Below are positions 25,410-33,957 of a stretch of 64,000 bases of DNA, in pieces. The notes below the pieces were generated by a model that worked only from the letters and a program-made list of their open reading frames with translations, had not been told where the DNA came from and searched no databases. Both the position numbers and the translations under genes were made by a program. How positions within the stretch are numbered: the stretch's first letter is position 1; every line of letters begins with the position of its first letter. This DNA comes from Hyphomicrobium_A sp963726795 (GTDB lineage Bacteria > Pseudomonadota > Alphaproteobacteria > Rhizobiales > Hyphomicrobiaceae), in contig CAVSDD010000003.1 of NCBI GenBank assembly GCA_963726795.1, positions 372,001 to 436,000 of the forward strand, in the 5' to 3' direction.

Positions 25410-25997
25410 ATGCCTATCGGGAAATTTGCGTCTACCGCGACACTCGGTGCTTCAGCGCTGGTGCTTGCACTTGCTTTTGGCACCGCCTTCGCGACGCCAT
25501 CGCTCGCCGAACACACCGTCATGGTCGGCGGCGCCGAAATGTATCCTTCCAAGAACATCATCCAGAACGCGGTGGAGTCGAAGGACCACACGACGCTGGT
25601 CACTGCGGTGAAAGCCGCTGGCCTCGTCGACACGCTGGAAGGAAAAGGCCCTTTCACCGTGTTTGCGCCCACAAATGAGGCTTTCGAAAAGCTTCCGGGC
25701 GGCACCGTGCCGATGCTGCTCGAGCCCAAGAACAAGACCAAGCTCTCGGGAATCCTGACCTATCACGTGGTCGCCGGAAACCTGTCGGCCGCGGATCTGT
25801 GGAAGATGGTGGAAGCCCACGACGGCAAGGCCGAACTCAAGACCGTCAACGGCGAGACGCTCACGATCAAGCGTCTGGGCGATAAGCACCTCGCGGTATG
25901 GGACGAGCAAGGCCACTCCGCGCGCATCACGATCCCCGACGTCATGCAGTCGAACGGCGTGATCCACGTCATCGACAACGTCATGCAGCCGAGCTGA
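25410..25997 (+). CDS. Secreted fasciclin (FAS1) domain protein
   Basis: 195 aa with GGAGG just before the ATG and a signal peptide (residues 1-33, cleaved after SLA). One FAS1 domain fills residues 50-195: DHTTLVTAVKAAGLVDTL, the H1-type GPFTVFAPTNEAFEKLP, YHVVAG and the closing H2-type NGVIHVIDNVMQP. FAS1 domains mediate adhesion or bind small ligands at the cell surface. In alphaproteobacteria such genes often sit next to an ECF sigma/RskA-type anti-sigma pair, as here. It is followed by a clear terminator. Confidence 0.9.
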   Translation: MPIGKFASTATLGASALVLALAFGTAFATPSLAEHTVMVGGAEMYPSKNIIQNAVESKDHTTLVTAVKAAGLVDTLEGKGPFTVFAPTNEAFEKLPGGTVPMLLEPKNKTKLSGILTYHVVAGNLSAADLWKMVEAHDGKAELKTVNGETLTIKRLGDKHLAVWDEQGHSARITIPDVMQSNGVIHVIDNVMQPS

Positions 25998-26012
25998 GCA
26001 CGCAATTTGAAC

Positions 26013-26043
26013 GGGGAGCGGCACGCGCTGCTCCCCGCTTTTC
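26013..26043 (+). terminator. Rho-independent terminator after the fasciclin gene
   Basis: An 8-bp stem, cggggagc (26013-26020) with gctccccg (26031-26038), a 10-base loop, then CTTTT. It stands 15 bases after the fasciclin stop. Confidence 0.8.
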
Positions 26044-26202
26044 GCAATTAAAGGCTTCGCGTCGAATGCCGGCGCTTTGCTGCGGGCTCCCCCCGGCACG
26101 GCGCAGACACCGCGCGGGGCGTGCGCGGGACCGGCGGGTCGGGCTAACGCCACGGGCTTAGGCTCGACCGGTCTCGTGCCGTTTCCGTTTCCGTTTTGCC
26201 GC

Positions 26203-26244
26203 TTGACACGCAGAGCCATGCCGTAATACTTAACCACATGGTTA
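26203..26244 (+). promoter_or_regulatory. Promoter and autoregulatory operator of the arsR-type gene
   Basis: TTGACA at 26203-26208 with an AT-rich -10 candidate around 26224-26231 (TAATAC or ATACTT, spacing 15-17). Just downstream is the palindrome TAACCA-CA-TGGTTA (26231-26244), whose right half contains the ATG start codon (26238-26240). A repressor dimer bound there would block both transcription and access to the start, as expected for autoregulation by the ArsR-family protein encoded downstream. Confidence 0.6.
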
Positions 26245-26666
26245 GCTATCAACACGCAAAGCTCGATCGTACGTTCTCAGCGCTCGCGGATGCGACGCGC
26301 CGGGCAATACTGGCGCGGCTCTCGGAAAACGCCGAGCTGACCATCAGTGAGCTCGCCGAGCCGTTTCCCGTCTCGCTACCCAATATCCTGAAGCACATCG
26401 GCGTGCTCGCCGATGCCGGCCTCCTGACGCGCGACAAGACCGGGCGCAGTGTGCGCTGCCGGATCAGCGCCGCGCCGCTGGAGGAAGCCACCGAGTGGCT
26501 CCATCGCTACGAGAAATTCTGGACCGAGCGGCTCGATGCTCTCGGCCGCTATCTGGAGAACGATCCATGGCAGCAACCATCGAAAAGCCGAGCCTCCGGC
26601 TCAAACGCCACTACCCCGTCCCGGTCGAAAAAGTCTTCCGCGCGTGGACGGACCCGCAAGCGCTGA
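26238..26666 (+). CDS. ArsR-family transcriptional regulator
   Basis: 142 aa winged-helix repressor of the non-metal SdpR-like kind: FSALADATRRAILARLSE, recognition region FPVSLPNILKHIGVLADAG and wing LLTRDKTGRSVRCRIS. The thiol metal-binding ELCVCDL motif is absent, so the signal is not arsenic. Its last 33 codons overlap the next gene in another frame and are basic and low in complexity, so they may be a run-on extension; typical members end near residue 105-110. Unusually long overlap (100 bases) with the AHSA1 gene. The linked AHSA1 and GST genes suggest response to an organic or electrophilic compound. Confidence 0.85.
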   Translation: MVSYQHAKLDRTFSALADATRRAILARLSENAELTISELAEPFPVSLPNILKHIGVLADAGLLTRDKTGRSVRCRISAAPLEEATEWLHRYEKFWTERLDALGRYLENDPWQQPSKSRASGSNATTPSRSKKSSARGRTRKR

Positions 26667-27031
26667 AGGGATGGTTCGGACCGAGCGACGACGGCAAGAT
26701 CCTCGTGTCCGAGACCGATCTCAAGGTCGGCGGCCGCTTCCGCATCGTGATGCAAATGCCCGACGGCGAAGAGCATCGCGTCGGTGGCGTCTACCGCGAG
26801 ATCGTTCCCAATGAAAAACTGGTCTTCACCTGGGCTTGGGAAAGCACGCCGGAGCGGGAATCGCTCGTCACCGTGCAATTGAAGAGCGCGGGCCCAGGCA
26901 CCAACTCGGGCACCGACATGCTGTTGACGCACGAGCACTTCTTCGACGAACCGGCTCGCGATCGCCATCAGCAGGGCTGGACGCAGGTCGTCGAGCGGCT
27001 GGGCCGCTTTCTGTCGCGCCAAGACCAATAA
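26567..27031 (+). CDS. SRPBCC / AHSA1-like domain protein
   Basis: 154 aa START-like (Bet v1 fold) protein of the activator-of-Hsp90-ATPase-homologue group, a hydrophobic-ligand-binding fold. Motifs: VPVEKVFRAWTDPQALKGWFGP near residues 16-35 (abridged), VGGVYREIVPNEKLVFTW near 80-97 and a closing QQGWTQVVERLGRFL helix. The preferred start is ATG 26567. ArsR genes followed by one AHSA1 gene are widespread; the function of the pair is not well defined, with detoxification or resistance to a small molecule as the common suggestion. Confidence 0.85.
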   Translation: MAATIEKPSLRLKRHYPVPVEKVFRAWTDPQALKGWFGPSDDGKILVSETDLKVGGRFRIVMQMPDGEEHRVGGVYREIVPNEKLVFTWAWESTPERESLVTVQLKSAGPGTNSGTDMLLTHEHFFDEPARDRHQQGWTQVVERLGRFLSRQDQ

Positions 27032-27049
27032 TTGGAAATGGAGATTGTC

Positions 27050-27692
27050 ATGCAGCTTTACGGATTTATGCGTTCGCCGCGGACCTGGAAGGTGCGGGCC
27101 GTCGCCGCTCACCTCGGCATTCCGCTCGACTACAAGGATCTCGATCCGATGCAGGGCGAGCACAAGATGCCGCAGTATCTCGCGCTCAATCCCGCGGGGC
27201 GTACACCCGACCCTCGTCGACGGCGATTTCGTGCTGTCGAAGTCGGACGCCATCATGCAGTACCTCGCCAGCAAGACGCCCAACACCTTGTGGCCGGACG
27301 ATGCGCGCACGCGTGCCGACATCATGCGCTGGCAGAATTGGCAGAGCGCGCACTGGGGCAGCGATGCCTGCATGCCGCTCACGTTCCAGAACCTGGTGAA
27401 GGCCGTCTTTGGCATGGGGGCGCCCGATGCGGCGGTAGTGGCCAAGGCGACGGAGGCCTTCAACCGCGAAGCCACAATGCTTGACCAACATTTGGCAAAG
27501 CGCGAGTGGCTCGTCGGCTCCGGCCCGACGCTCGCCGATTTCACGGTCGGCTCGTACCTCTTCTACGCCAACGAGGCGAAGCTGCCGGTCGGCCCCTACA
27601 AGAACATCGCCCGCTGGTTCGACCGGCTGTCGGCATTGCCCTGCTGGGCTCAGACGGCGCCGCCACCGCGCGCCGCCGCTGCGGCCGCCTGA
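27050..27692 (+). pseudogene. Glutathione S-transferase, interrupted by a 1-base frameshift
   Basis: The N-terminal thioredoxin-like domain starts at ATG 27050 (MQLYGFMRSPRTWKVRAVAA, glutathione-site Ser/Arg segment) and reads to ALNPAGRTP at about 27208. The rest of the protein (TLVDGDFVLSKSDAIMQYLA through the all-helical C-terminal domain) continues in the frame one base later to a stop at 27692. Dropping one base near 27209 (ACACCC-G-ACCCTC) restores a normal 213-aa GST with the typical NP.G..P.L.DG join. Codon quality is even on both sides. This looks like an assembly error or a very recent mutation. It follows the AHSA1 gene by 18 bases. Confidence 0.85.
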
Positions 27693-27724
27693 GCCGAGCG
27701 CAAAAGACGGGGTGCAGAATCAAA

Positions 27725-27748
27725 AGGGGCGGCCGACGAGCCGCCCCT
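27725..27748 (-). terminator. Terminator shared by the GST end and the etf-hbd operon
   Basis: 8-bp stem aggggcgg (27725-27732) / ccgcccct (27741-27748) with an 8-base loop between two convergent genes. On the minus strand the stem is followed by TTTTG, so it best serves the 3-hydroxyacyl-CoA dehydrogenase transcript. Confidence 0.75.
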
Positions 27749-27769
27749 GATCGTTCGACAGGTTTGTGT

Positions 27770-28699
27770 TTAGCGCGTCGGAACCGGGCGCTCGCCGCGG
27801 TAGTCGTAGAAGCCGCGCTGCGTCTTGCGGCCGAGCCAGCCGGCTTCGACATACTTCACGAGCAGCGGGCAGGGGCGATACTTGGAATCCGACAGGCCCT
27901 CATAGAGCACCTGCATGACCGACAGGCAGACGTCGAGCCCGATGAAGTCGGCGAGCTCAAGCGGACCCATGGGATGGTGGGCGCCAAGCCGCATCGCCTT
28001 GTCGATCCCCTCGACCGTGCCCACGCCCTCGTAGAGCGTGTAGACGGCCTCGTTGATCATCGGCAGGAGGATGCGGTTGACGATAAAGGCGGGAAAATCC
28101 TCGCTCACGGCGACGTTCTTGCCGAGGCTTTCCACGAAGCGGCGCGTCGTCGCGAACATGTCGTCGTCGGTAGCGATGCCGCGGATGAGCTCCACGAGCT
28201 CCATCAACGGCACCGGATTCATGAAGTGCATCCCGATGAAGTGCTCGGGGCGATCGGTTATGGCGGCGAGGCGGGTGATCGAAATCGAGGAGGTATTCGT
28301 CGCGACCAGCGCGTGCTCGTTCAAGTGGGGACAAAGCTCGGCGAAGATCTTGCGCTTGACCGTCTCATCTTCGGTCGCGGCCTCGATGACGAGGTCGCAG
28401 TCGCCGAACGCGTCCATGCCCGGCGCGTAGCTGATGCGCTTGATCGCCTGCTTGGCGTCGCCTTCCCCGATCAGGCCCTTGGATGCCTGGCGCCCCATGT
28501 TGCGCTCGATCGTGGAGAGTGCGCTCTCCACCGTCGCCTTCTTCAAGTCGTTGAGAGCGACGGAATATCCCCCAAGCGCGATCACGTGCGCAATGCCGCT
28601 GCCCATCTGGCCGGCACCGATGACGCCGACCTTCTTGATGACCTGCGGAACCTTGCTTTCGTCTTTCGGCTTGTCTGCCGTTTTGACCGCCACGTTCAT
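27770..28699 (-). CDS. hbd: 3-hydroxybutyryl-CoA dehydrogenase
   Basis: 309 aa from ATG 28699. NAD(P)-dependent oxidation of 3-hydroxyacyl-CoA or reduction of acetoacetyl-CoA in fatty-acid or butyrate/PHB metabolism. Rossmann motif VIGAGQMGSGIAHV (about 25-38), NTSSISIT and the catalytic His-containing GMHFMNPVPLMELVE, with the C-terminal NRILLPMINEA and GLGRKTQRGFYDY-like ending (here GWLGRKTQRGFYDY). Cotranscribed with etfB-etfA, which would take electrons from an acyl-CoA dehydrogenase in the same pathway. It could equally be called paaH; the substrate range is open. Confidence 0.92.
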   Translation of the reverse strand: MNVAVKTADKPKDESKVPQVIKKVGVIGAGQMGSGIAHVIALGGYSVALNDLKKATVESALSTIERNMGRQASKGLIGEGDAKQAIKRISYAPGMDAFGDCDLVIEAATEDETVKRKIFAELCPHLNEHALVATNTSSISITRLAAITDRPEHFIGMHFMNPVPLMELVELIRGIATDDDMFATTRRFVESLGKNVAVSEDFPAFIVNRILLPMINEAVYTLYEGVGTVEGIDKAMRLGAHHPMGPLELADFIGLDVCLSVMQVLYEGLSDSKYRPCPLLVKYVEAGWLGRKTQRGFYDYRGERPVPTR

Positions 28700-28743
28700 G
28701 ACCCTTGCGTCCTTCTGTCCCCTAGTCCCCGTGTTCTCCCGCA

Positions 28744-29691
28744 CTATTGGCCGGCCTTCTTGAGCTCGGCTTCGAGCTCCGGCAAAGCTTGGAAAAGGTC
28801 TGCGACAAGGCCGTAGTCCGCCACCTGGAAGATCGGCGCCTCGCCGTCCTTGTTGATCGCAACGATGATCTTTGAATCCTTCATGCCGGCGAGATGCTGG
28901 ATCGCGCCCGAGATGCCCACGGCCATGTAGAGGTCAGGGGCGACCACCTTGCCGGTCTGGCCGACCTGCATGTCGTTGGGCACGTATCCCGCATCGACGG
29001 CAGCACGCGACGCACCGACGGCGGCGCCGAGCGCATCTGCGACCGGCTCCAAGTATTTCTTGAAGTTCTCGCCCGACTGCAGCCCGCGGCCGCCGGAGAT
29101 GACGATGCGTGCCGACGCGAGCTCAGGCCGGTCCGAGGTCGTGAGCTCGGCCCTCTCAAAGGTCGACAGCCCCACCGCTGCCGGGGCGCTGATCGTCTCA
29201 ACCGGCGCTGAACCGCCTTCATCGGCCGACGCAAATGCCGAAATCCGCACCGTGATGACCTTCTTGGGCTCGGACGATTGCACAGTCTGGATGGCGTTGC
29301 CGGCATAGATCGGCCGCTCGAAGGTATCGGCGGAGATAACCTTCGTAATGTCGGAGACCTGCATGACATCGAGAGCTGCTGCGACGCGCGGCAGGATGTT
29401 CTTGCCCATCGTAGTTGCGGGCGAGACGAGCGCGTCGTAGTTCGCCATCAACGGGACGATGGCGGCTGCGACTTCCTCGGCAAGGCCGTGCTCGAATTGG
29501 GGACCCTCGGCGAGTAGAACCTTGGCAACGCCGGCAAGCTTGGCGGCGGCATCGGCAGCAGCGCGAGAATTGTGCCCGGCGACGAGGACGTCGATAGTGC
29601 CGCCGAGCGCCTTGGCCGCCGTCAGTGCCTTGCCGGTCGCTGCGCTCAGGGCGGAATTGGTATGCTCGGCGAGCAGCAGGACCTTCATCAA
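28744..29691 (-). CDS. etfA: Electron transfer flavoprotein subunit alpha
   Basis: 315 aa. Holds FAD and passes electrons from acyl-CoA dehydrogenases to ETF-ubiquinone oxidoreductase. The FAD-binding C-terminal half carries VISGGRGLQSGENF, GASRAAVDAGYVPNDMQVGQTG and the family-specific AVGISGAIQHLAGMKDSK. Start codon overlaps the end of etfB by four bases (29688-29691), giving fixed stoichiometry. The hbd start follows after 44 bases. Confidence 0.95.
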   Translation of the reverse strand: MMKVLLLAEHTNSALSAATGKALTAAKALGGTIDVLVAGHNSRAAADAAAKLAGVAKVLLAEGPQFEHGLAEEVAAAIVPLMANYDALVSPATTMGKNILPRVAAALDVMQVSDITKVISADTFERPIYAGNAIQTVQSSEPKKVITVRISAFASADEGGSAPVETISAPAAVGLSTFERAELTTSDRPELASARIVISGGRGLQSGENFKKYLEPVADALGAAVGASRAAVDAGYVPNDMQVGQTGKVVAPDLYMAVGISGAIQHLAGMKDSKIIVAINKDGEAPIFQVADYGLVADLFQALPELEAELKKAGQ

Positions 29692-30443
29692 AGCACTCCG
29701 GCCTCGGTCTTGAGTTTGGCGACAAGCTCGGCAACGCTCGCGACCTTGACGCCGGCCTTGCGCGTGCCGGGCTCGGAGATGCGCTGGACTTTCAGCCGCG
29801 GCGTGATGTCGACGCCGTAGTCGGCAGGCTTCTTGACGTCGAGCGGCTTCTTCTTCGCCTTCATGATGTTGGGCAGCGTCGGATAGCGCGGCTCGTTCAA
29901 CCGCAGATCCGTTGTGATGACCGCCGGCAATTTCAGCCGCAGCGTTTCGAGGCCGCCGTCGACCTCGCGCGTGACCGCGATCGATCCGGCCTCGGGTGCG
30001 AGCTTGGAGGCGAACGTGCCCTGCGGCCAGCCCAGCAAGGCCGCAAGCATCTGGCCGGTCTGATTGCAGTCGTCGTCGATGGCCTGCTTGCCGAGAATGA
30101 TCAGGTCGGGCTTCTCGGTGTCGGCGATGGCTTTGAGAATCTTGGCGACCGCGAGGGGCTCGACGGGCGCGCCTTCAGCGGTCTCGACCAGGATGCCGCG
30201 GTCGGCGCCGACCGCGAGCGCGGAGCGGATCGTGTCCTGCGACTTCGCCGGTCCGACGGAAACGACCACGATCTCGGTGACCGTGCCCTTTTCTTTGAGG
30301 CGCACGGCCTCCTCGACGGCGATTTCGTCGAAGGGGTTCATCGACATTTTTACGTTCGCGAGGTCGATCCCCGAGCCGTCGCCCTTCACGCGAATTTTCA
30401 CGTTGTAGTCGACAACTCGTTTGACCGGCACCAACACCTTCAT
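29688..30443 (-). CDS. etfB: Electron transfer flavoprotein subunit beta
   Basis: 251 aa from ATG 30443, with GGGGAG in front (an in-frame ATG 24 bases earlier has no ribosome site). The AMP-binding subunit of ETF. Typical segments: MKVLVPVKRVVDYNVKIRV, MNPFDEIAVEEAVRLKEKG, the adenylate region LGKQAIDDDCNQTGQM and the recognition loop RLNEPRYPTLPNIMKAKKK. Upstream is a 260-base gap likely containing its promoter. Confidence 0.96.
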   Translation of the reverse strand: MKVLVPVKRVVDYNVKIRVKGDGSGIDLANVKMSMNPFDEIAVEEAVRLKEKGTVTEIVVVSVGPAKSQDTIRSALAVGADRGILVETAEGAPVEPLAVAKILKAIADTEKPDLIILGKQAIDDDCNQTGQMLAALLGWPQGTFASKLAPEAGSIAVTREVDGGLETLRLKLPAVITTDLRLNEPRYPTLPNIMKAKKKPLDVKKPADYGVDITPRLKVQRISEPGTRKAGVKVASVAELVAKLKTEAGVL

Positions 30444-30703
30444 GCCGTCGGCTCCCCAAGCGTGCATCCGGGGCTTGGCTGACCCTCGACCGGCTGTTGT
30501 TGCAGCGCGATGAAACTATCGCAGTGCCATGCCGGAAACGTCCGAGTCGCGGCCCTTCTCGTGCTATTCGCAAGTGCGAAACAACAAACCTACGGGCGCC
30601 GCGTGGCCAAGTCAATTGGCCGCCAGTCAACCTCGGGGACTTGATAAATCCGGGCCGGAAAACGGAGCCAATTTGGCCGTGGCCGAGCCGGAAAATCGGC
30701 CTC

Positions 30704-31402
30704 TCAGGCGAGCCTTGCACCTTTGTCGAATAAGGGGACGCCGGGCCGTCGCAGGACCACGACCAAAAGGGCGCCGGCAATCACGCCTCCAATGTGCGCC
30801 CACCAGGCGGTGCCGTCCTGGACGTGAAGGGCGACCATCAAGATCTGGAGCCCTATCCACAGCCCGAGCGCGAGGCCGGCCGTGATGCGCAGGGGAATGA
30901 AATTCAGTGCAAGCACCCACACGTTGACCCGCGGATGCAGCATCAGGTAGGCCGCGATGACGCCCGCTACCGCGCCACTCGCACCGACAGTCGGCGTGTC
31001 GACGCCCGGCGTCATCCAGCACTGGGCGAGACCGGCAAACACCCCGCACGCGAGGTAGAAAAACAGGAACCGCAAATGCCCCATCGCGTCCTCGACGTTG
31101 TCGCCGAAGACCCACAGGAACAGCATGTTGCCCACCAGATGCAGCGGACTCGCGTGCAGGAACATGTAGGTGAGCAGCGTGGAGTCGTGCGCAAGGGCGT
31201 TCGGACTGACGGAAAACGGTGAACCGCCCAACAGCGTCTTCGGCGTGAGCCCCATGCTCATGAGCGCGTTGACGTCGAGGCCGCCCATCAGCGCGCCCAC
31301 CTCGATCATGTAGATCACGACGTTGATGACGATGAGGGAAACGGTGACGTACTCAAAAGGGATCGACTTCAGTGAGTTCTCGTCGCGGAGAGGGATGAAC
31401 AC
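30704..31402 (-). CDS. Rhomboid-family intramembrane serine protease
   Basis: 232 aa with six hydrophobic helices. Catalytic Ser is in TVGASGAVAGV (helix 4) and catalytic His in AWWAHIGGVIAGA (helix 6). The oxyanion-region HASPLHLVGNMLFLWVFG is conserved. It cleaves membrane proteins within or near their TM helices; the substrate is unknown. Lies 30 bases after the adenosyltransferase gene in a minus-strand run that continues to etfB. Confidence 0.9.
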   Translation of the reverse strand: MFIPLRDENSLKSIPFEYVTVSLIVINVVIYMIEVGALMGGLDVNALMSMGLTPKTLLGGSPFSVSPNALAHDSTLLTYMFLHASPLHLVGNMLFLWVFGDNVEDAMGHLRFLFFYLACGVFAGLAQCWMTPGVDTPTVGASGAVAGVIAAYLMLHPRVNVWVLALNFIPLRITAGLALGLWIGLQILMVALHVQDGTAWWAHIGGVIAGALLVVVLRRPGVPLFDKGARLA

Positions 31403-31432
31403 GGGGACCGCCTGCTGGCCGAACTAACTGAT

Positions 31433-32014
31433 CTACCTGTTCTTTCCGGGTACCCAGAGCACATCGCCCTTGCCGCGGTCGTTCGCGTGGCGGCTGGCAA
31501 CGAAGAAGAAGTCGGACAGACGGTTGATGTACTTGAGCGCGGGCGCGGACACGACTTCGCCTGGCTGCGCGGCAAGCTCCACCATCAAGCGCTCGGCGCG
31601 GCGCGAGACCGTGCGCGCCACGTGCAGCCCGGCAGCGGCGACCGAGCCGCCCGGCAGCACGAAAGAGCGCAGCGGCTGCAGGTCGGCGTTCATCTCGTCG
31701 ATCTCATCCTCGAGCCGCTGTACCTGCGCGTCGGTCACGCGCAGCGCCTCGATGCCGGGTTTGCGGTCTTTCTCGGGAACGCACAGATCGGCGCCCAGAT
31801 CGAACAAATCGTTCTGGATGCGCGCCAGCATGCTGTCGAGGGCTTCCTCGCCCGCGATCAAATGGACGCGCACCATGCCCACGTGCGCGTTCGTCTCGTC
31901 GACGGTGCCGTAGGCGGCGATGCGCAGCGCGTGCTTGGGGACGCGCTCGCCCGAGCCGAGCGCAGTCGTTCCCGCGTCACCAGTCTTGGTGTAGATCTTG
32001 TTCAGCACGACCAT
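31433..32014 (-). CDS. PduO-type cob(I)alamin adenosyltransferase
   Basis: 193 aa MMAB/PduO-family enzyme that moves adenosyl from ATP to cob(I)alamin to form coenzyme B12. The ATP-binding TKTGDAGTTALGSGERVPK, AYGTVDETNAHVG, the Arg-rich RTVSRRAERL and the closing NRLSDFFFVASRHAN helix (cobalamin contact) are intact. Not the CobA or EutT type. It sits between the twin-TM protein and rhomboid genes. Adenosylcobalamin would serve methylmalonyl-CoA mutase or ribonucleotide reductase encoded elsewhere. I see no cobalamin riboswitch upstream. Confidence 0.93.
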   Translation of the reverse strand: MVVLNKIYTKTGDAGTTALGSGERVPKHALRIAAYGTVDETNAHVGMVRVHLIAGEEALDSMLARIQNDLFDLGADLCVPEKDRKPGIEALRVTDAQVQRLEDEIDEMNADLQPLRSFVLPGGSVAAAGLHVARTVSRRAERLMVELAAQPGEVVSAPALKYINRLSDFFFVASRHANDRGKGDVLWVPGKNR

Positions 32015-32052
32015 GCGCGGGATTTTCCCTTAGCCGGCAGCCTCTGTCGCGC

Positions 32053-32245
32053 TTAACCGTGGCGGACGTAGACGAACAGCATGATGATGACGATGGCGAC
32101 GAACTGCAGGCCGACGCGCCAACGCATCAATTTCTGGCTCAGGTTCGAGTTGCCGCCGCGAGTTCAAATTCCACAGGCCAAGCAGCAGGACGATGAATAC
32201 AGCTGCGACGGCCAGCGTCGTCATATAGTAAAGCACGACATCCAT
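32053..32245 (-). pseudogene. Twin-transmembrane-helix small protein, 1-base frameshift
   Basis: From ATG 32245 the first TM helix and loop read MDVVLYYMTTLAVAAV..LGLWNL. In this frame the rest becomes an Arg/His-rich run without a membrane helix. One base later the sequence instead gives GGNSNLSQKLMRWRVGLQF, then a second TM helix ending VYVRHG and a TAA at 32053-32055. Removing one base near 32158-32170 makes a 63-aa HIG1-like twin-TM protein of a family common in Hyphomicrobiales next to this adenosyltransferase. Both halves are clearly conserved, so sequence error is likely. The function of the family is not established. Confidence 0.8.
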
Positions 32246-32445
32246 CGGTGTTCGGTCTCCGTTCTTCTTTTTTCATAGAGCCTTCCGTGAGCGCGGGCAA
32301 ACCGTAACTGGGTCGCATCCGTGCCATTGCTTGGACCGCCGGGAGCAGGTGCCGGGACTAGTTCACAGCGGCGGTTCGCGCGCCATAATTGCCGCAATTC
32401 AGGCCTCAGTTGCCCTGCAGGCCGCACTTGGGGAAGCCACAGGCA

Positions 32446-33957
32446 TTGAAACGCGCGCAAGGTCACAGGCAGTCTGGGTCGCTGCTCGGCGCCACGATTG
32501 CGGCGGTTGCTTTTGCCGCCGGCATGTCGCTGCCGGCAAGCGCCTTCGCGGAGCCGATCGAGATTCCGGCACTCCCCGAGAAAGCGCCCCCGCGCCCCGA
32601 TGCGCGCGCTGACAAACCCGCGCCTGAAAAGGCCCCGGCCAATGCCGAGGAAGCCAAGAAGAAGCTCGAGTCCCGCCGCAAGGAGCTCGAGAACGTCGAG
32701 AAGCGGGCCAAGTCGCTGCAGAGCGATGTGAAGTCGCTCGCGGCGGAGCGCGAGAGCCTTAACACCAAGCTGGTCGACACCGCCTCGCACATCAAGGACA
32801 GCGAGGGCGAGCTGACCTCCATCGAGGGGCGTCTGACCGACCTGACGGCGCAGGAAAGCGAGCTCAAGGGCACGCTCGATCAGCGTCACGGGCAAATCTC
32901 CAAATTGCTCGGCGCCCTGCAGCGCATGGGGCGCAACCCGCCGCCGATCCTGATTACGCAGCGCGAGGACGCGCTCAAGATGGTGCGCAGCGCCATGCTG
33001 GTGGCCGCCGCGTTCCCCGAGCTAGGCAAGCAGGCGCGCGAGTTGGCCGAGCGCCTCAACAGCCTCGCAAACGTGCTGACCGAGATTCGTACCAAGCGCG
33101 AGCAGCTGAAAACCGAGATGAAGCGGCTCGACGATTCACGCACGAGCCTGGCCGAGCTGCTCGAGGCAAAGAAGGCGTCGCTCGATGCGCGGCAGTCCGA
33201 ACTGAAGTCGATGCAGACGGCGGCCGCCAACATCTCGGAAAGCGTTACCGATCTTAATGAATTGATCGTGCGGCTCGACCAGGCGGTGAAAGACAACACC
33301 GGGCTCGGAGATTACGAAAAAGAAACAAAAGCCGCCGGCGACACGAAAGCGAAGGAACCGGGCCAATCTGACGCAGCAGCGGACGCGAACGCCGGTAAGG
33401 ATGATTCAAAGTCGGGCGCGCCAGCAATTGTGCCGCCGCGCTCGTCGTCCGGCACCGATGTTGTCGAGCTTGCGCCCGGCACAACGCTCGGCAGTCCGGG
33501 GCGCATTAAGCCTGAAATACCTTTTGCAGCGGCGACGGGACGCTTGCCGCTACCCGCTCAAGGGCGTCAGGTGCTCAAGTTCGGCGAAAAGACGCAGTTT
33601 GGCGGCCAATCGAAGGGAATCGTGCTCGAAACCCGCCTCGGCGCCCAAGTCACGTCACCTTGTGATGGCTGGATTGTTTACGCTGGCGAGTTTCGCAGCT
33701 ACGGCCAACTCTTGATAATCAACGCGGGTGGTGGATATCATGTGTTGCTGGCGGGTCTGTCTCAGATCGACGTACAACCGGGCCAGTTTGTTCTCGCCGC
33801 CGAGCCGGTCGGCACGATGAATGGCTGGTCGACGACGCAGGCGCAGCCTGCAGCAGTGAACAATGCTCCCGTCCTGTATGTGGAATTCCGCAAGGATGGG
33901 GCGCCCATCGATCCCGACCCATGGTGGGTTTCGGGTCATCAGAAGGTGCAAGGCTAA
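32446..33957 (+). CDS. Murein hydrolase activator, EnvC-like
   Basis: About 503 aa. Signal peptide (LLGATIAAVAFAAGMSLPASAFA core), then a long coiled coil (about 75-290) and a C-terminal LytM/M23-like domain (about 380-500) with a degenerate Zn site, as expected for a non-catalytic activator of amidases at the septum. The linker between (290-380) is Pro/Ala/Lys rich. I choose the TTG at 32446 (MKRAQGHRQSG...), which has GGGGAA upstream and gives a proper signal peptide; an in-frame TTG at 32389 is less likely. The stop TAA overlaps the ctpA ATG by one base, a coupled pair found across Hyphomicrobiales. Confidence 0.85.
   Translation: MKRAQGHRQSGSLLGATIAAVAFAAGMSLPASAFAEPIEIPALPEKAPPRPDARADKPAPEKAPANAEEAKKKLESRRKELENVEKRAKSLQSDVKSLAAERESLNTKLVDTASHIKDSEGELTSIEGRLTDLTAQESELKGTLDQRHGQISKLLGALQRMGRNPPPILITQREDALKMVRSAMLVAAAFPELGKQARELAERLNSLANVLTEIRTKREQLKTEMKRLDDSRTSLAELLEAKKASLDARQSELKSMQTAAANISESVTDLNELIVRLDQAVKDNTGLGDYEKETKAAGDTKAKEPGQSDAAADANAGKDDSKSGAPAIVPPRSSSGTDVVELAPGTTLGSPGRIKPEIPFAAATGRLPLPAQGRQVLKFGEKTQFGGQSKGIVLETRLGAQVTSPCDGWIVYAGEFRSYGQLLIINAGGGYHVLLAGLSQIDVQPGQFVLAAEPVGTMNGWSTTQAQPAAVNNAPVLYVEFRKDGAPIDPDPWWVSGHQKVQG

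Noticed and set aside
32015..32445. Cobalamin riboswitch before the adenosyltransferase
   Set aside because: No B12-box-like conserved core seen, and the upstream space is taken up by the twin-TM gene.
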